From Saccharospirillum mangrovi (lineage in GTDB: Bacteria; Pseudomonadota; Gammaproteobacteria; Pseudomonadales; Natronospirillaceae), in assembly GCF_003367315.1 (NCBI RefSeq), contig NZ_CP031415.1:2354001-2418000 (forward strand): 64,000 nucleotides of DNA, in the 5' to 3' direction. This document shows, one piece after another, positions 26,539-34,710 of this stretch (position 1 is its first letter; each line of letters starts with the position of its first letter). The notes under the pieces were generated by a model. That model saw only the letters and a list, made by a program, of their open reading frames with translations, ran no database searches and was not told the origin of the DNA. The position numbers and the translations under genes are program-made.

Positions 26539-27686
26539 CACGCCACCTCCTGCATCGTCTGAGCCTGAGCCGAGCGCGCTTTAAAGCGATGCGCCACTTC
26601 CGACCAGCGAACATTGAACGCCTGCTGCTGATAACGGTGGCCGCTGCGGTAGCGACGAGCCTCGGTAATTTCCGCATCCAGAGCGGCGCGATACGCCGGC
26701 GTCATCGCCAGGCCCATGTCCTGCAACAACTGGGTGATGGTGCCGTTCAGATCGGTCGTCAGTTGCTGCATCGGCACCACCTGAGCGTTCGGGTTTTCGG
26801 CACAGAACAAATCGATGTCGCGGTAATAACCCGCCAGCATGCTGACAATGCGCTGCTCGAATGCCGGCGTGAAACGCGGACCGTGAAACAGCTGCCAGCC
26901 GGGCAACAACGAACTCAGTTGCGACGGCAGCGTTTTTTCCGCCGGTCGAATGCACAGCGCGAAATCGGCGTCCGGAAATTGCTGGCGCAGACTGCTCAGC
27001 CAGGACGCAAACGATGGGTTCTTGCACAGGTAACGTCGCTGAGCGCCATGAAAGTACAGATGCTTCTGAATCATGCGGCGGTAGAAACGCATCAGCGTTT
27101 GTTTGCGCCGTGTCGGCATGGCGGCGTCGAATCGGACCAGGCGCCACAGCGATGCTTCTTCCGGGAACAAAACGACCACCAGAAAACAACCGTTTACCGG
27201 CAGCAGCGACAGAAAATCCTCTTCCGGTTCCAGCAAGCCCAACTGGTGAATGGCGTCCATTTGCTTCAGGAACGGCAAGCGAACTTTGCCGACCAACCGG
27301 CCCAACGGCCGCAGCAGATGCCCAATGCTGCGCACGACATAGCGTTCGGTAATGCTGGGGGCGAACAGGCATTCCCAGGTGCGCATTGAGGTCAGATCGT
27401 CGTGATGCGACAACACCCGATGCAGATGCGTGGTGCCGGAACGCGGCACACCGGAAATAAAGACGGGGCGGCGCACGTCAACCTGGCGGTAGCGCCGGAA
27501 AAAAATCTCGTCGCACAGAAAACCGATCCAGTGCACGACTTGCAACAGCGTTAGGGCGGGCACCGCCAGCAGATACATCAGCGCCCGTCGCGGCAGCCGA
27601 CGCCAGCCGCCGTAAGGCAGGTATTTCAACGTCCAGAGGCAGATTTGCAGCCATTGTCCCAAGGCCAGTTGAAAGCCACGACCCAT
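26538..27686 (-). CDS. Sulfotransferase family protein
   Basis: The 382-aa product has a hydrophobic segment at about residues 35-58, which may tether it to the membrane, then the PAPS-binding loop SGVPRSGTT at residues 78-86. A later CIRPAEKTLPSQLSSLLP segment near 240 fits the 3'-phosphate-binding region (RxPxxxxxSxxS-like). Such enzymes move sulfate from PAPS to a hydroxyl of a sugar or lipid. It is first in a three-gene operon, with an AAGGGGAG ribosome site, and is directly coupled to a GT4 glycosyltransferase. Confidence 0.82.
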   Translation of the reverse strand: MGRGFQLALGQWLQICLWTLKYLPYGGWRRLPRRALMYLLAVPALTLLQVVHWIGFLCDEIFFRRYRQVDVRRPVFISGVPRSGTTHLHRVLSHHDDLTSMRTWECLFAPSITERYVVRSIGHLLRPLGRLVGKVRLPFLKQMDAIHQLGLLEPEEDFLSLLPVNGCFLVVVLFPEEASLWRLVRFDAAMPTRRKQTLMRFYRRMIQKHLYFHGAQRRYLCKNPSFASWLSSLRQQFPDADFALCIRPAEKTLPSQLSSLLPGWQLFHGPRFTPAFEQRIVSMLAGYYRDIDLFCAENPNAQVVPMQQLTTDLNGTITQLLQDMGLAMTPAYRAALDAEITEARRYRSGHRYQQQAFNVRWSEVAHRFKARSAQAQTMQEVA

Positions 27687-27804
27687 AGCGCTCCCCTTGT
27701 TAAAGCGGTGGATTGCCGGGAACGGTAGCGAGGCTCGATGTCATTTCCATGACAACGCCAACCGCGTGGCTTTGACGGCCACAACGGTCGGCGGGCGGGT
27801 TGGA

Positions 27805-29520
27805 TCAACGCTCCAGTCGTTGCCACAGCTCGGCGATTTCCGCCTTCCACTGGGCCTGGCGCTCGGGTTTCTGGTGCTTGGGTTTGCGCGCCTGATCGTC
27901 GCTCAATTGCTGCTCCAGCCAGTCCAGACGCGCCAGCATGGCGTCTTCGCTGTCGGGCAACACCGAGGTGTTTTGCGCCGTGGATGAACTCGATGGCGAG
28001 GCATCGCCACCGGCTTCAAGCTGACGGTAAAACGCCGCCGGATCGTCAATCTCACGCAACACCCCGGCTTCGATCCACCACCAGCGCGTGGCAACGTCAT
28101 CGAGAAAGGTTCGGTCGTGACTGGTCATCAGCACGGTCATATCACTGCCGGTCAGCGACTCGATCAACTCCTGGCGCCCTTCCAGATCCAGGTGGTTGGT
28201 GGGTTCATCCAGAATCAACACGTTCGGCCGTTGCAACCGGAATAAAGCGAACATCAACCGCGCTTTTTCACCGCCACTGAGGCTGTGCACCGGCTGGTCG
28301 AAACGCTCGTAGGGCACGCCAGCGTTCAGTAAGGTCTGGCGAATGGCGTCATCCGGGCCATCGAGGCGTTCACGCAACCAATCGAAACGGCTGACGTTTG
28401 TTTCCAGGCTCGACAACAACTGGTCGTAGTAACCCAGTTGCACGCGCGGGTTCCAGCGAATATCGCCTTCCTCGTCCCCCACGGCGGCCATCATCCGCTT
28501 CAGACTGGTCGATTTGCCGACGCCGTTAACGCCCAGCAAAGCAATGCGATCACCAGGACGAACGTTCAGAAACTCGCACGTCACCGACCGATTTTGGTCG
28601 CCCGGTAAATCGATGCGGGCGTTTTCCAGCACCAGCACCTGACGCGCGGTCAGGCCTTCTTCCGGCAACGCCAGCGCCAGACCGCTGCCCTGGCTGACAA
28701 AGGTCAGGTCGGCTTTTAACCGCTCGACGCGTTTCTCCATCGTCTTGGCTTTGCGCGACAAATCCTCGTTGTCGTACGTGTGCCCCCAATGCGCCAGCCG
28801 TTTGGCCGATGCCTGCAAGCGCGCCACTTCTTTTTCTTCTTCCGCCCGACGCGCCCGCGCCTGTTCGTCAGCCTCGGCCAACGCCTGGCGGGCGGCATCG
28901 AACGGCAGATTAAAGTGGTAGAGGCGCTGATCGCGCAAAAACCAAGTTTGAGTACACAAGGCATTCAGCAGATGGCGGTCGTGCGAGACCATCACCCAAG
29001 GCACCGACTGCGACTGCAACCATTGCCGCAATAGCGTCAGACTGAGGATGTCCAAATGGTTGCCCGGTTCGTCGAGCAGCAAAACGTCCGGTTCGATCAG
29101 AATGGCGCGCGCCAGCAACAGCAAATTCTGCTGGCCCCCACTGAGCGAGGCGACCGACTGCGCCAATTGCTCGGCGTTGAAACCGAGCTTGAACAGTTCC
29201 GCTTCGGCACGGTGGCCATCTTCCAACCGACGCGTTGCGGGCAAGGCCGCGATGGCTGCCTGCAATAAGGTCTGCGCCTGTAATTCCTCCGGCACAAACT
29301 GTTCGACCCGACCGATCACCAGATCACGACGCACCTGGCGACGGCCGGCATCCAATTCGATGTCGCCAGCCATCAGCGCCAGCAAACTCGACTTGCCGGA
29401 CCCGTTGTGACCGACCAGACCAATGCGGTCGCCACGGTTAACGACCAGCGATAAATCAGCAAAAAGCGGCTTGGCATCCCGATTCAGGGATACCTGGGAA
29501 AGCGTAATTAAAGCGCTCAT
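27805..29520 (-). CDS. ABC-F family ATPase (ribosome-associated type)
   Basis: The 571-aa product has two ABC domains in one chain and no membrane segment. Walker A motifs are GHNGSGKSS (near 38) and GVNGVGKST (near 328), signatures LSGGQ and LSGGE, and Walker B motifs LLLDEPGNHLD and LILDEPTNHLD. The charged linker between domains (about 225-270) is the P-site interaction motif region, and a short acidic/basic coil follows the second domain. ABC-F proteins act on translating ribosomes. First-domain Walker B has Gly where Thr is usual. It is not clearly EttA, Uup, YheS or YbiT by length and start, so no symbol is given. Confidence 0.88.
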   Translation of the reverse strand: MSALITLSQVSLNRDAKPLFADLSLVVNRGDRIGLVGHNGSGKSSLLALMAGDIELDAGRRQVRRDLVIGRVEQFVPEELQAQTLLQAAIAALPATRRLEDGHRAEAELFKLGFNAEQLAQSVASLSGGQQNLLLLARAILIEPDVLLLDEPGNHLDILSLTLLRQWLQSQSVPWVMVSHDRHLLNALCTQTWFLRDQRLYHFNLPFDAARQALAEADEQARARRAEEEKEVARLQASAKRLAHWGHTYDNEDLSRKAKTMEKRVERLKADLTFVSQGSGLALALPEEGLTARQVLVLENARIDLPGDQNRSVTCEFLNVRPGDRIALLGVNGVGKSTSLKRMMAAVGDEEGDIRWNPRVQLGYYDQLLSSLETNVSRFDWLRERLDGPDDAIRQTLLNAGVPYERFDQPVHSLSGGEKARLMFALFRLQRPNVLILDEPTNHLDLEGRQELIESLTGSDMTVLMTSHDRTFLDDVATRWWWIEAGVLREIDDPAAFYRQLEAGGDASPSSSSTAQNTSVLPDSEDAMLARLDWLEQQLSDDQARKPKHQKPERQAQWKAEIAELWQRLER

Positions 29521-29809
29521 ATCAACGTCCTACACAGAATGCATTCAGGACGCCGAGGGGCGGGAATGAAGTGCCGTTCGACGTCCGCTAGTTAACGAAG
29601 GACGTCGGTGCAGCGCCCGAGGGGCACTGTGCGCGGCCGAATCGGCACAGACACACAATCATCTGGGGTCTCCTCTGCTGGCGGTGAATGGAATAAAACC
29701 GATGGGCAGTCTAGCGAAGCTCGACGGCGACGCAAAGCAAGCGTGCGAGGCTTTCGCCACCAGTTCGCTAAACCCTTGAATTTTTTGAAAAAAAGATAGG
29801 AGGGTATTG
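29521..29809. other. Intergenic region between ABC-F gene and tRNA cluster
   Basis: This stretch lies between the divergent ABC-F gene (minus) and the tRNA operon (plus). It contains GC-rich short repeats of the form CGAGGGGC near 29552 and 29617 and several small hairpins, which could form a leader for the ABC-F message. A 74-codon minus-strand frame here has no good ribosome site and is not called. Confidence 0.45.
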
Positions 29810-29837
29810 TTGACACCCCCGGAATTTTACGGATAAT
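29810..29837 (+). promoter_or_regulatory. Sigma70 promoter of the tRNA-Met-Gln-Gln operon
   Basis: TTGACA at 29810-29815 and GATAAT at 29832-29837 are separated by 16 bases, with a GC-rich discriminator after the -10 as is usual for stringently controlled stable-RNA promoters. The first tRNA begins 17 bases after the -10 box. Confidence 0.85.
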
Positions 29838-29853
29838 ACGCGGCCGTTACGGA

Positions 29854-29930
29854 GGCTATGTAGCTCAGTTGGTTAGAGCACAGCATTCATAATGCTGGAG
29901 TCGCTGGTTCAAGTCCAGCCATAGCCACCA
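29854..29930 (+). tRNA. tRNA-Met (CAT), elongator type
   Basis: The 77-base sequence folds as a full cloverleaf with acceptor arms GGCTATG/CATAGCC, encoded CCA, and anticodon CAT at 29888-29890. The D-arm sequence TAGCTCAGTTGGTTAGAGCA and fully paired acceptor match elongator tRNA-Met (metT-like) rather than the initiator, whose first pair is unpaired. A tRNA-Ile2 with lysidine at CAT is the alternative and is less likely. Confidence 0.9.
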
Positions 29931-29939
29931 TCCCTCTGG

Positions 29940-30014
29940 TGGGCCGTCGCCAAGCGGTAAGGCAACGGGTTTTGATCCCGTCATGCGCAGGTTCGAATCC
30001 TGCCGGCCCAGCCA
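29940..30014 (+). tRNA. tRNA-Gln (TTG), copy 1
   Basis: The 75-base gene has acceptor arms TGGGCCG/CGGCCCA, anticodon TTG at 29972-29974, a TTCGAAT T-loop and encoded CCA. The weak U-A first pair is typical of bacterial tRNA-Gln. It follows tRNA-Met by nine bases in one transcript. Confidence 0.96.
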
Positions 30015-30052
30015 TTTTTCTCCCCCGCATCCCTCTAGTTCGACCCGATTTT

Positions 30053-30127
30053 TGGGCCGTCGCCAAGCGGTAAGGCAACGGGTTTTGATCCCGTCATGCG
30101 CAGGTTCGAATCCTGCCGGCCCAGCCA
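30053..30127 (+). tRNA. tRNA-Gln (TTG), copy 2
   Basis: The sequence is identical to copy 1 over all 75 bases, with anticodon TTG at 30085-30087 and encoded CCA. The 38-base spacer shares the short string ATCCCTCT with the spacer before copy 1, a sign of tandem duplication. Confidence 0.96.
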
Positions 30128-30186
30128 ACTTCTCTTCTGCACATCAGACCGGTATTGTCGGTCCAGTTTTTTGCCGGAGAACCGAA

Positions 30187-31050
30187 ATGACTGCCGCTTC
30201 ATCGTTTTTAATCAGCGCCTCCGAACTGGCCGAATTACTGAACAGCGACCACCCGCCGGTGCTGCTGGATTGCCGGTTCGATCTGGCCACGCCCGAAGCC
30301 GGCCAGGCCGAGTACAACGAAGGCCATCTGCCCGGTGCTTTTTATGCCCATCTCGACCGCGATCTCTCCGGCCCGATTCAAGCCGGCGTCACCGGCCGCC
30401 ACACCCTGCCCGACCCCGCCAGCCTGCAAGCGCGCTTACGCGCCTGGGGATTGTCGGCTGATACACCGCTGGTGGTGTACGACGCCAGTAACGGCCCTTA
30501 TTCCGCTCGCGCCTGGTGGTTGGCACGCTGGGCCGGTTTAACCAACGTTCGCGTGTTGGATGGTGGCTTAAAAGCCTGGCTCGAACGAAACGGAAAATTG
30601 GTCAGCGACATACCTGCGCCGCCAGCAAGCAGCGACCTTATCGTCCAGTGCCCGCCAGACTGGGTAATCGACGCAGACACCCTGCAACAGCAACTGACCG
30701 AACTCACGCTGATCGATGCCCGCGCCGCCATCCGCTACAGCGGCGAAACCGAACCGCTGGACCCCATTGCCGGCCACATTCCCGGCGCCTATTGCGTCGA
30801 TTTCACCGCCAACCTGGACGCCCAAGGCCGCTTTCACGACGCCGCGACTTTACAGCAACGCTTTGAACCACTGCCGGATTCCGGCGACTGGGTTTGTTAC
30901 TGTGGCTCGGGCGTGTCGGCCTGCCACAACATTCTGGCGATGGCCGTAGCCGGACTGCCGCAACCGAAGCTCTATTCCGGCTCCTGGAGCCATTGGATTA
31001 CCGACAGCCACCGACCCATCGAAACCGGACTGACCAAGGGACCGCTCTAA
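30187..31050 (+). CDS. sseA: 3-mercaptopyruvate sulfurtransferase
   Basis: The 287-aa product is a two-domain rhodanese of the SseA type. The first domain (about 5-140) has the VLLDCRFDLA motif but no active cysteine; the second ends with the active-site loop CGSGVSAC, catalytic Cys239. The enzyme moves sulfur from 3-mercaptopyruvate to thiols or cyanide. The ATG at 30187 has a GGAG site 60 bases after the last tRNA; a longer frame reads back through tRNA sequence and is spurious. It is followed after two bases by a deacetylase gene. Confidence 0.92.
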   Translation: MTAASSFLISASELAELLNSDHPPVLLDCRFDLATPEAGQAEYNEGHLPGAFYAHLDRDLSGPIQAGVTGRHTLPDPASLQARLRAWGLSADTPLVVYDASNGPYSARAWWLARWAGLTNVRVLDGGLKAWLERNGKLVSDIPAPPASSDLIVQCPPDWVIDADTLQQQLTELTLIDARAAIRYSGETEPLDPIAGHIPGAYCVDFTANLDAQGRFHDAATLQQRFEPLPDSGDWVCYCGSGVSACHNILAMAVAGLPQPKLYSGSWSHWITDSHRPIETGLTKGPL

Positions 31051-31052
31051 TC

Positions 31053-32078
31053 ATGCCCGTTCGTTTGCTATGCCTTGTTTTACTCGCGCTCTGTGCCGGC
31101 CCCGCGCTGGCGCAACAGCATTTCAACATTCTGGTGTATCACCACGTTGCTGAAGACACCCCGGCCAGCACCAGCGTCAGCCCGGCGACCTTTCGCCAGC
31201 ATCTGACCTATCTGCGCGACAACGGCCATCCGGTCATTGCCCTGAAAACCGCTCTAGATGCAGTACGCAATGACGAAGCACTGCCCGACGGCGCTGTTGT
31301 CATCACCTTCGACGACGCCTTCAAAAACATCTACACCAACGCCTTCCCGTTGCTGCAGGAATTCAACGCGCCGTTCACCATCTTTGCCGCCACCGATCCG
31401 ATCGATCAGGGCTTCAACGACATGCTCAGCTGGGATCAATTGCGCGAGATGCAGGCGTGGGGCGCCACCGTTGCCAACCACAGCCGCGACCACGGCTATC
31501 TGGTGCGTCACTCACCGCGCGATAACGCCTGGCGTGAACAAATGGCCGCCAGCATCCGCCATGCACAGCAACGCCTGGAAACGGAATTGGGCGACGAAGT
31601 GCCGCGCTGGTTTGCCTACCCGTATGGCGAATACAGCGAAGGGCTGAAATCGATTTTGCAGAACGAAAACTACATCGGTTTTGCGCAGCATTCCGGCGGT
31701 GTCTATCGCGGCAGCGACTTCTATGCCCTGCCCCGCTTCGCTGCCGCCGGTGTCTATTCCCGGCTGGAAACGCTCGGCACCAAACTGGACAGCCACCCGA
31801 TGCCAGTAAATCTGGCGTCGGTTCCCGACATGCCCACCACCGATGTGCAACCGAGCATGACCATCCGCGTCGACGATACCTCCGACATGAGCCGCTTACT
31901 GAACTGTTTTGTCGACAGTGCCTGGCAGGACGCGCGCTGGATTGACGATCATCAATTTCAACTCAGCGCACCGGAACCGCTTAGCCCGGGTCGGCATCGT
32001 TTCAACTGCACCGCTCAGGCGCGCAGCGGCAACTTCTTCTATTGGTATTCCCAGCCCTGGCTGGTGTTGGCGGATTGA
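31053..32078 (+). CDS. Secreted polysaccharide deacetylase
   Basis: The 341-aa product begins with a signal peptide (cleavage probably after ALA near residue 22). The NodB domain follows: NILVYHHV near 28, the metal-binding VVITFDDAF near 85, TVANHSRDHG near 142 with its His pair, and WFAYPYGEYSEG near 188. A C-terminal domain of about 110 residues (after residue 230) is of unknown type and may bind substrate. It is exported and probably de-N-acetylates a cell-wall or capsular glycan. It lies two bases after sseA, with a terminator 20 bases downstream. Confidence 0.87.
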   Translation: MPVRLLCLVLLALCAGPALAQQHFNILVYHHVAEDTPASTSVSPATFRQHLTYLRDNGHPVIALKTALDAVRNDEALPDGAVVITFDDAFKNIYTNAFPLLQEFNAPFTIFAATDPIDQGFNDMLSWDQLREMQAWGATVANHSRDHGYLVRHSPRDNAWREQMAASIRHAQQRLETELGDEVPRWFAYPYGEYSEGLKSILQNENYIGFAQHSGGVYRGSDFYALPRFAAAGVYSRLETLGTKLDSHPMPVNLASVPDMPTTDVQPSMTIRVDDTSDMSRLLNCFVDSAWQDARWIDDHQFQLSAPEPLSPGRHRFNCTAQARSGNFFYWYSQPWLVLAD

Positions 32079-32097
32079 CCGCCGACCAAGTGGACAC

Positions 32098-32128
32098 AAA
32101 AAAACCGGCACGATGGCCGGTTTTTTTT
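32098..32128. terminator. Bidirectional terminator between deacetylase and DUF2185 gene
   Basis: AAAACCGGC (32101-32109) pairs with GCCGGTTTT (32116-32124) around a six-base loop, with an A-run on the left and eight T on the right, so it can end transcripts from both converging genes. Confidence 0.92.
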
Positions 32129-32144
32129 CGCTTGAGCCAAACAC

Positions 32145-32477
32145 TCAATCGGGAATTTCGTAGTCGAAAACCTCAACCCAATCATTGCTGTTGGGCAGTC
32201 GTTCCCAGACGCTGCCGACTTCCGATATAGCCAACAGTTCGACAATGCTCGGGTCCAACCGCTCCATACAATCGAGCGGTGCGACACAAGCTGCGTCTTC
32301 TTCCATCAGAAAATCGTCGGTCTCAAAACCACTGTAAAAACGGAACCCCGTATCGTTGGCGTGTTGCGCTTCTTCTTTATAAAAGAAGCGAATCGGCAAC
32401 GGACGTTCATTCAGAATCAAACTGGATGCCAGGCAGAGGTATCCCCCCTGACGGCCTGCACTGACCTGAGCTTGCAT
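32145..32477 (-). CDS. DUF2185 (immunity-protein-like) small protein
   Basis: The 110-aa protein has a Cys-containing N-terminal strand (GGYLCLASSLIL), then LPIRFFYKEE and DTGFRFYSGFETDDFL, and a C-terminal SIVELLAISEVGSVWER segment. These match the DUF2185 pattern (variants read DSGWRFFSGDE ... GSAFxR), a family also classed as Imm33-like. No toxin gene is adjacent, so an immunity role is not supported here. It is monocistronic with a weak GAGG ribosome site. Confidence 0.68.
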   Translation of the reverse strand: MQAQVSAGRQGGYLCLASSLILNERPLPIRFFYKEEAQHANDTGFRFYSGFETDDFLMEEDAACVAPLDCMERLDPSIVELLAISEVGSVWERLPNSNDWVEVFDYEIPD

Positions 32478-32642
32478 ATAACAGACAACCTCGTAAACGC
32501 GGCGTGTATCGGTAGATCGAAGGGCGGCGGATTATAAGCAAGCGCAACCAAAATGCATCCCGTTTGGGCCGACCAAATGGTCAGAAAATGACGTCGCGTT
32601 TAGAATCAATCAGTTATAAATGTAATTTTTTGTAACATGACA

Positions 32643-32672
32643 GAAAACTCCGAACCGACAACCGGTTCGGAG
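32643..32672 (-). terminator. Terminator of the glucosylglycerate operon
   Basis: On the minus strand CTCCGAACCG pairs with CGGTTCGGAG (forward arms 32648-32657 and 32663-32672) around five bases and is followed by TTTTCTG. It lies 17 bases after the gpgS stop. Confidence 0.9.
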
Positions 32673-32689
32673 CTGAGGAGCGCTGTCGT

Positions 32690-33916
32690 TCAAGCCGACT
32701 GGGTTTCCTGATTGTCGAGTTCAACAGCGTCGAAAATCTGCTCGAGGATGTCAGGAATGGCCGACTGCACCCGACTCCAGCTCGGCATAAACGGCGTTGC
32801 CATCGGGTTTTCCAGAAACTCCTGACCGGCCGACATAACGTTGCGGGCAAACAACTCCACCGCTTCTTCTTCGGCGTGGCGATCCAGCGTCAGGCCGTTG
32901 AAGATGGCGTCGTTGTAATAGGTTTCGATGTAGTCGAGTGCGACCCGGAAATAGGTCGCCTTGATGGTGCGGAAATGCTCTTCGGTAAACACCAGACCTT
33001 GCGTCGCCAACTTGCGGAAGATCGCCTTGGAGATGTCGCGCGACATCTTCGACAGCCCTTTACGAGCATCTTCCGGGCTGAGCGGCTGATGTTTGTGATC
33101 GTATACCGAAGCGACGTTCACCTGGCAGATGCTGCGCGGGCTGTAGTTGCGATGCAGCTCTGCCAGCACGCCAACTTCCAAACCCCAGTCGCTGGGAATA
33201 CGCAGGTTGCGCAGCACGTCGGTGCGCAGGCTGAATTCGCCCGACAACGCATAGCGGAACGAATTCATGTACTCGAGAAATTCGTTTTCGCCCTTGACCA
33301 TTTTCAACGCCCGCAACAACGGCGACACCAGCAACCGGCACACGCGACCGTTCATCTTGCCGTCGGCGATGCGCGAGTAATAACCCTTGCAGAACTGGTA
33401 GCGATACGCCGGGTTGGCAACCGGATAGATCAGCCGCGCCAGCATGCCACGGTCGTAGGTTTTGATGTCGCAATCGTGCATCGCCACGGCCTTGGCGCGA
33501 TTGGCCGCGAGAATGTAGCCGTAGCAGTACCAGACGTTGCGGCCTTTACCCAATTCGGTCGGCGCCAGGCCTTTGCTGGCCAGCATCCGATCGACCGCCT
33601 GCAGGCGCGGACCGTCGTTCCACAGAATGCGCACCGGCTGCGGCAGGCGGCCAAAGTATTCCTGAGCGTGCCGGAACTGATCGCGGTCAGCGCGGTCGAG
33701 ACCGACCACGATCTCGTTCAGATACGGCACCTGCGTCAGCTCCTGGACAATGGTCTCCAGCGCGGGCTGTTCCAGCTCGGAATACAGCGACGGCAATACC
33801 AGCGCCATCGGGTTCTGGTGGGAAAAACCAATCAACTCCTTTTCCATGGATTCGACCGGCCGATCGACCAGATTGTGCAGGTTGGCAATCAAACCATTCT
33901 GAAAAAAATCGCTCAT
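32690..33916 (-). CDS. gpgS: Glucosyl-3-phosphoglycerate synthase-like glycosyltransferase
   Basis: The 408-aa product resembles GT81 glucosyl-3-phosphoglycerate synthases, which join NDP-glucose to 3-phosphoglycerate. Key visible motifs are ALVLPSLYSELE near residue 38, EIVVGLDRAD near 68, the metal-binding MHDCDIKTYDR near 145 and SGEFSLRTDVLRNLRIPSDWGLEVG near 225. It lies last in an operon after a matching phosphatase and a glycerate kinase, which supports the role. The ATG follows AAGGAG two bases after the phosphatase stop. ADP- or UDP-glucose is the probable donor; the product glucosylglycerate is a compatible solute. Confidence 0.82.
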   Translation of the reverse strand: MSDFFQNGLIANLHNLVDRPVESMEKELIGFSHQNPMALVLPSLYSELEQPALETIVQELTQVPYLNEIVVGLDRADRDQFRHAQEYFGRLPQPVRILWNDGPRLQAVDRMLASKGLAPTELGKGRNVWYCYGYILAANRAKAVAMHDCDIKTYDRGMLARLIYPVANPAYRYQFCKGYYSRIADGKMNGRVCRLLVSPLLRALKMVKGENEFLEYMNSFRYALSGEFSLRTDVLRNLRIPSDWGLEVGVLAELHRNYSPRSICQVNVASVYDHKHQPLSPEDARKGLSKMSRDISKAIFRKLATQGLVFTEEHFRTIKATYFRVALDYIETYYNDAIFNGLTLDRHAEEEAVELFARNVMSAGQEFLENPMATPFMPSWSRVQSAIPDILEQIFDAVELDNQETQSA

Positions 33917-33918
33917 AG

Positions 33919-34710
33919 CTAAGGCTCCTTGGAGATAAAACGATCAAGCAAATCCAACACCGACCGGTTCCAACCTGCAGGACCGGGTTGCGGCGCTAAG
34001 ACAACATTCGAAAGAGTTTCCGCCCGGGCAGCGCCGTGCGCCGGCGGAATGCGTACCGCCAGATCGGCGATAGCCAGCATGGCGTCGTCGTTGCCGCCAT
34101 CGCCCAGCGCCAGGCTGCGAACGCGGCTTTCACCCGCCAATTTATCGACCAGATATTGCAACGCCGTGCCTTTGTCGGCACCGCTGGCCAGATGCAAAAA
34201 CCGCCCGCCTTCGAGCGTCTGCACGCCAGCGGCTTCCAGCGCGGCCTTGAACTCTGCACGGCCGGCCACGCCCGCAGGCCAATACACCGGCAACGCGCCT
34301 TCACGTTGCCGCGCCAACTGGGACTGGTTCAACGACAATCCCGTCCAGTCGGACACCTGTTGATCGCTGGCTTCATGGAAACCGATGGCTGGGGCATTCA
34401 AGGATTGGCGTACACGCTCAAAGACGGCAATCAGCTCTGCCAGCGGCCGACCAAGAGCTGTCGCCAGGCCATCGCTTCCACGATCATCGACCACCACCGC
34501 CCCATTCTCACAACCGGCCAACGGCGCCAGATAAGGAATGTCACGGCGCAACGCTTGCCATTCCAAGCGGGTTTTACTGGTCACGGCGATCACCGGAATG
34601 TCTCGTTCAGCCAAAGCCTGCAATGCCGGCTCAGCCGGATGCCAATCGTAACTGTCGTGGTCCAGCAAGGTGCCGTCCAGATCGGTGAAACACGCCCAAC
34701 GCGCCGTCAT
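33919..34710 (-). CDS. Glucosyl/mannosyl-3-phosphoglycerate phosphatase (HAD)
   Basis: The 263-aa product is a HAD-IIB phosphatase of the MPGP type: FTDLDGTLLDHDSYDW at the N-terminus gives the nucleophile Asp, VIAVTSKTRLEW the second motif, and LALGDGGNDDAML near residue 205 the metal-binding acid pair. The family dephosphorylates mannosyl- or glucosyl-3-phosphoglycerate. The neighbouring synthase makes the glucosyl substrate more likely. The ATG at 34710 overlaps the kinase stop by four bases. Confidence 0.87.
   Translation of the reverse strand: MTARWACFTDLDGTLLDHDSYDWHPAEPALQALAERDIPVIAVTSKTRLEWQALRRDIPYLAPLAGCENGAVVVDDRGSDGLATALGRPLAELIAVFERVRQSLNAPAIGFHEASDQQVSDWTGLSLNQSQLARQREGALPVYWPAGVAGRAEFKAALEAAGVQTLEGGRFLHLASGADKGTALQYLVDKLAGESRVRSLALGDGGNDDAMLAIADLAVRIPPAHGAARAETLSNVVLAPQPGPAGWNRSVLDLLDRFISKEP

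Noticed and set aside
29592-29816. 74-codon frame as a leader peptide of the ABC-F gene
   Set aside because: It has no ribosome site and begins within the tRNA promoter; composition looks like chance in GC-rich DNA.
32145-32477. Toxin-immunity pair based on the DUF2185/Imm33-like protein
   Set aside because: No toxin or secretion gene is adjacent; both neighbours are unrelated.
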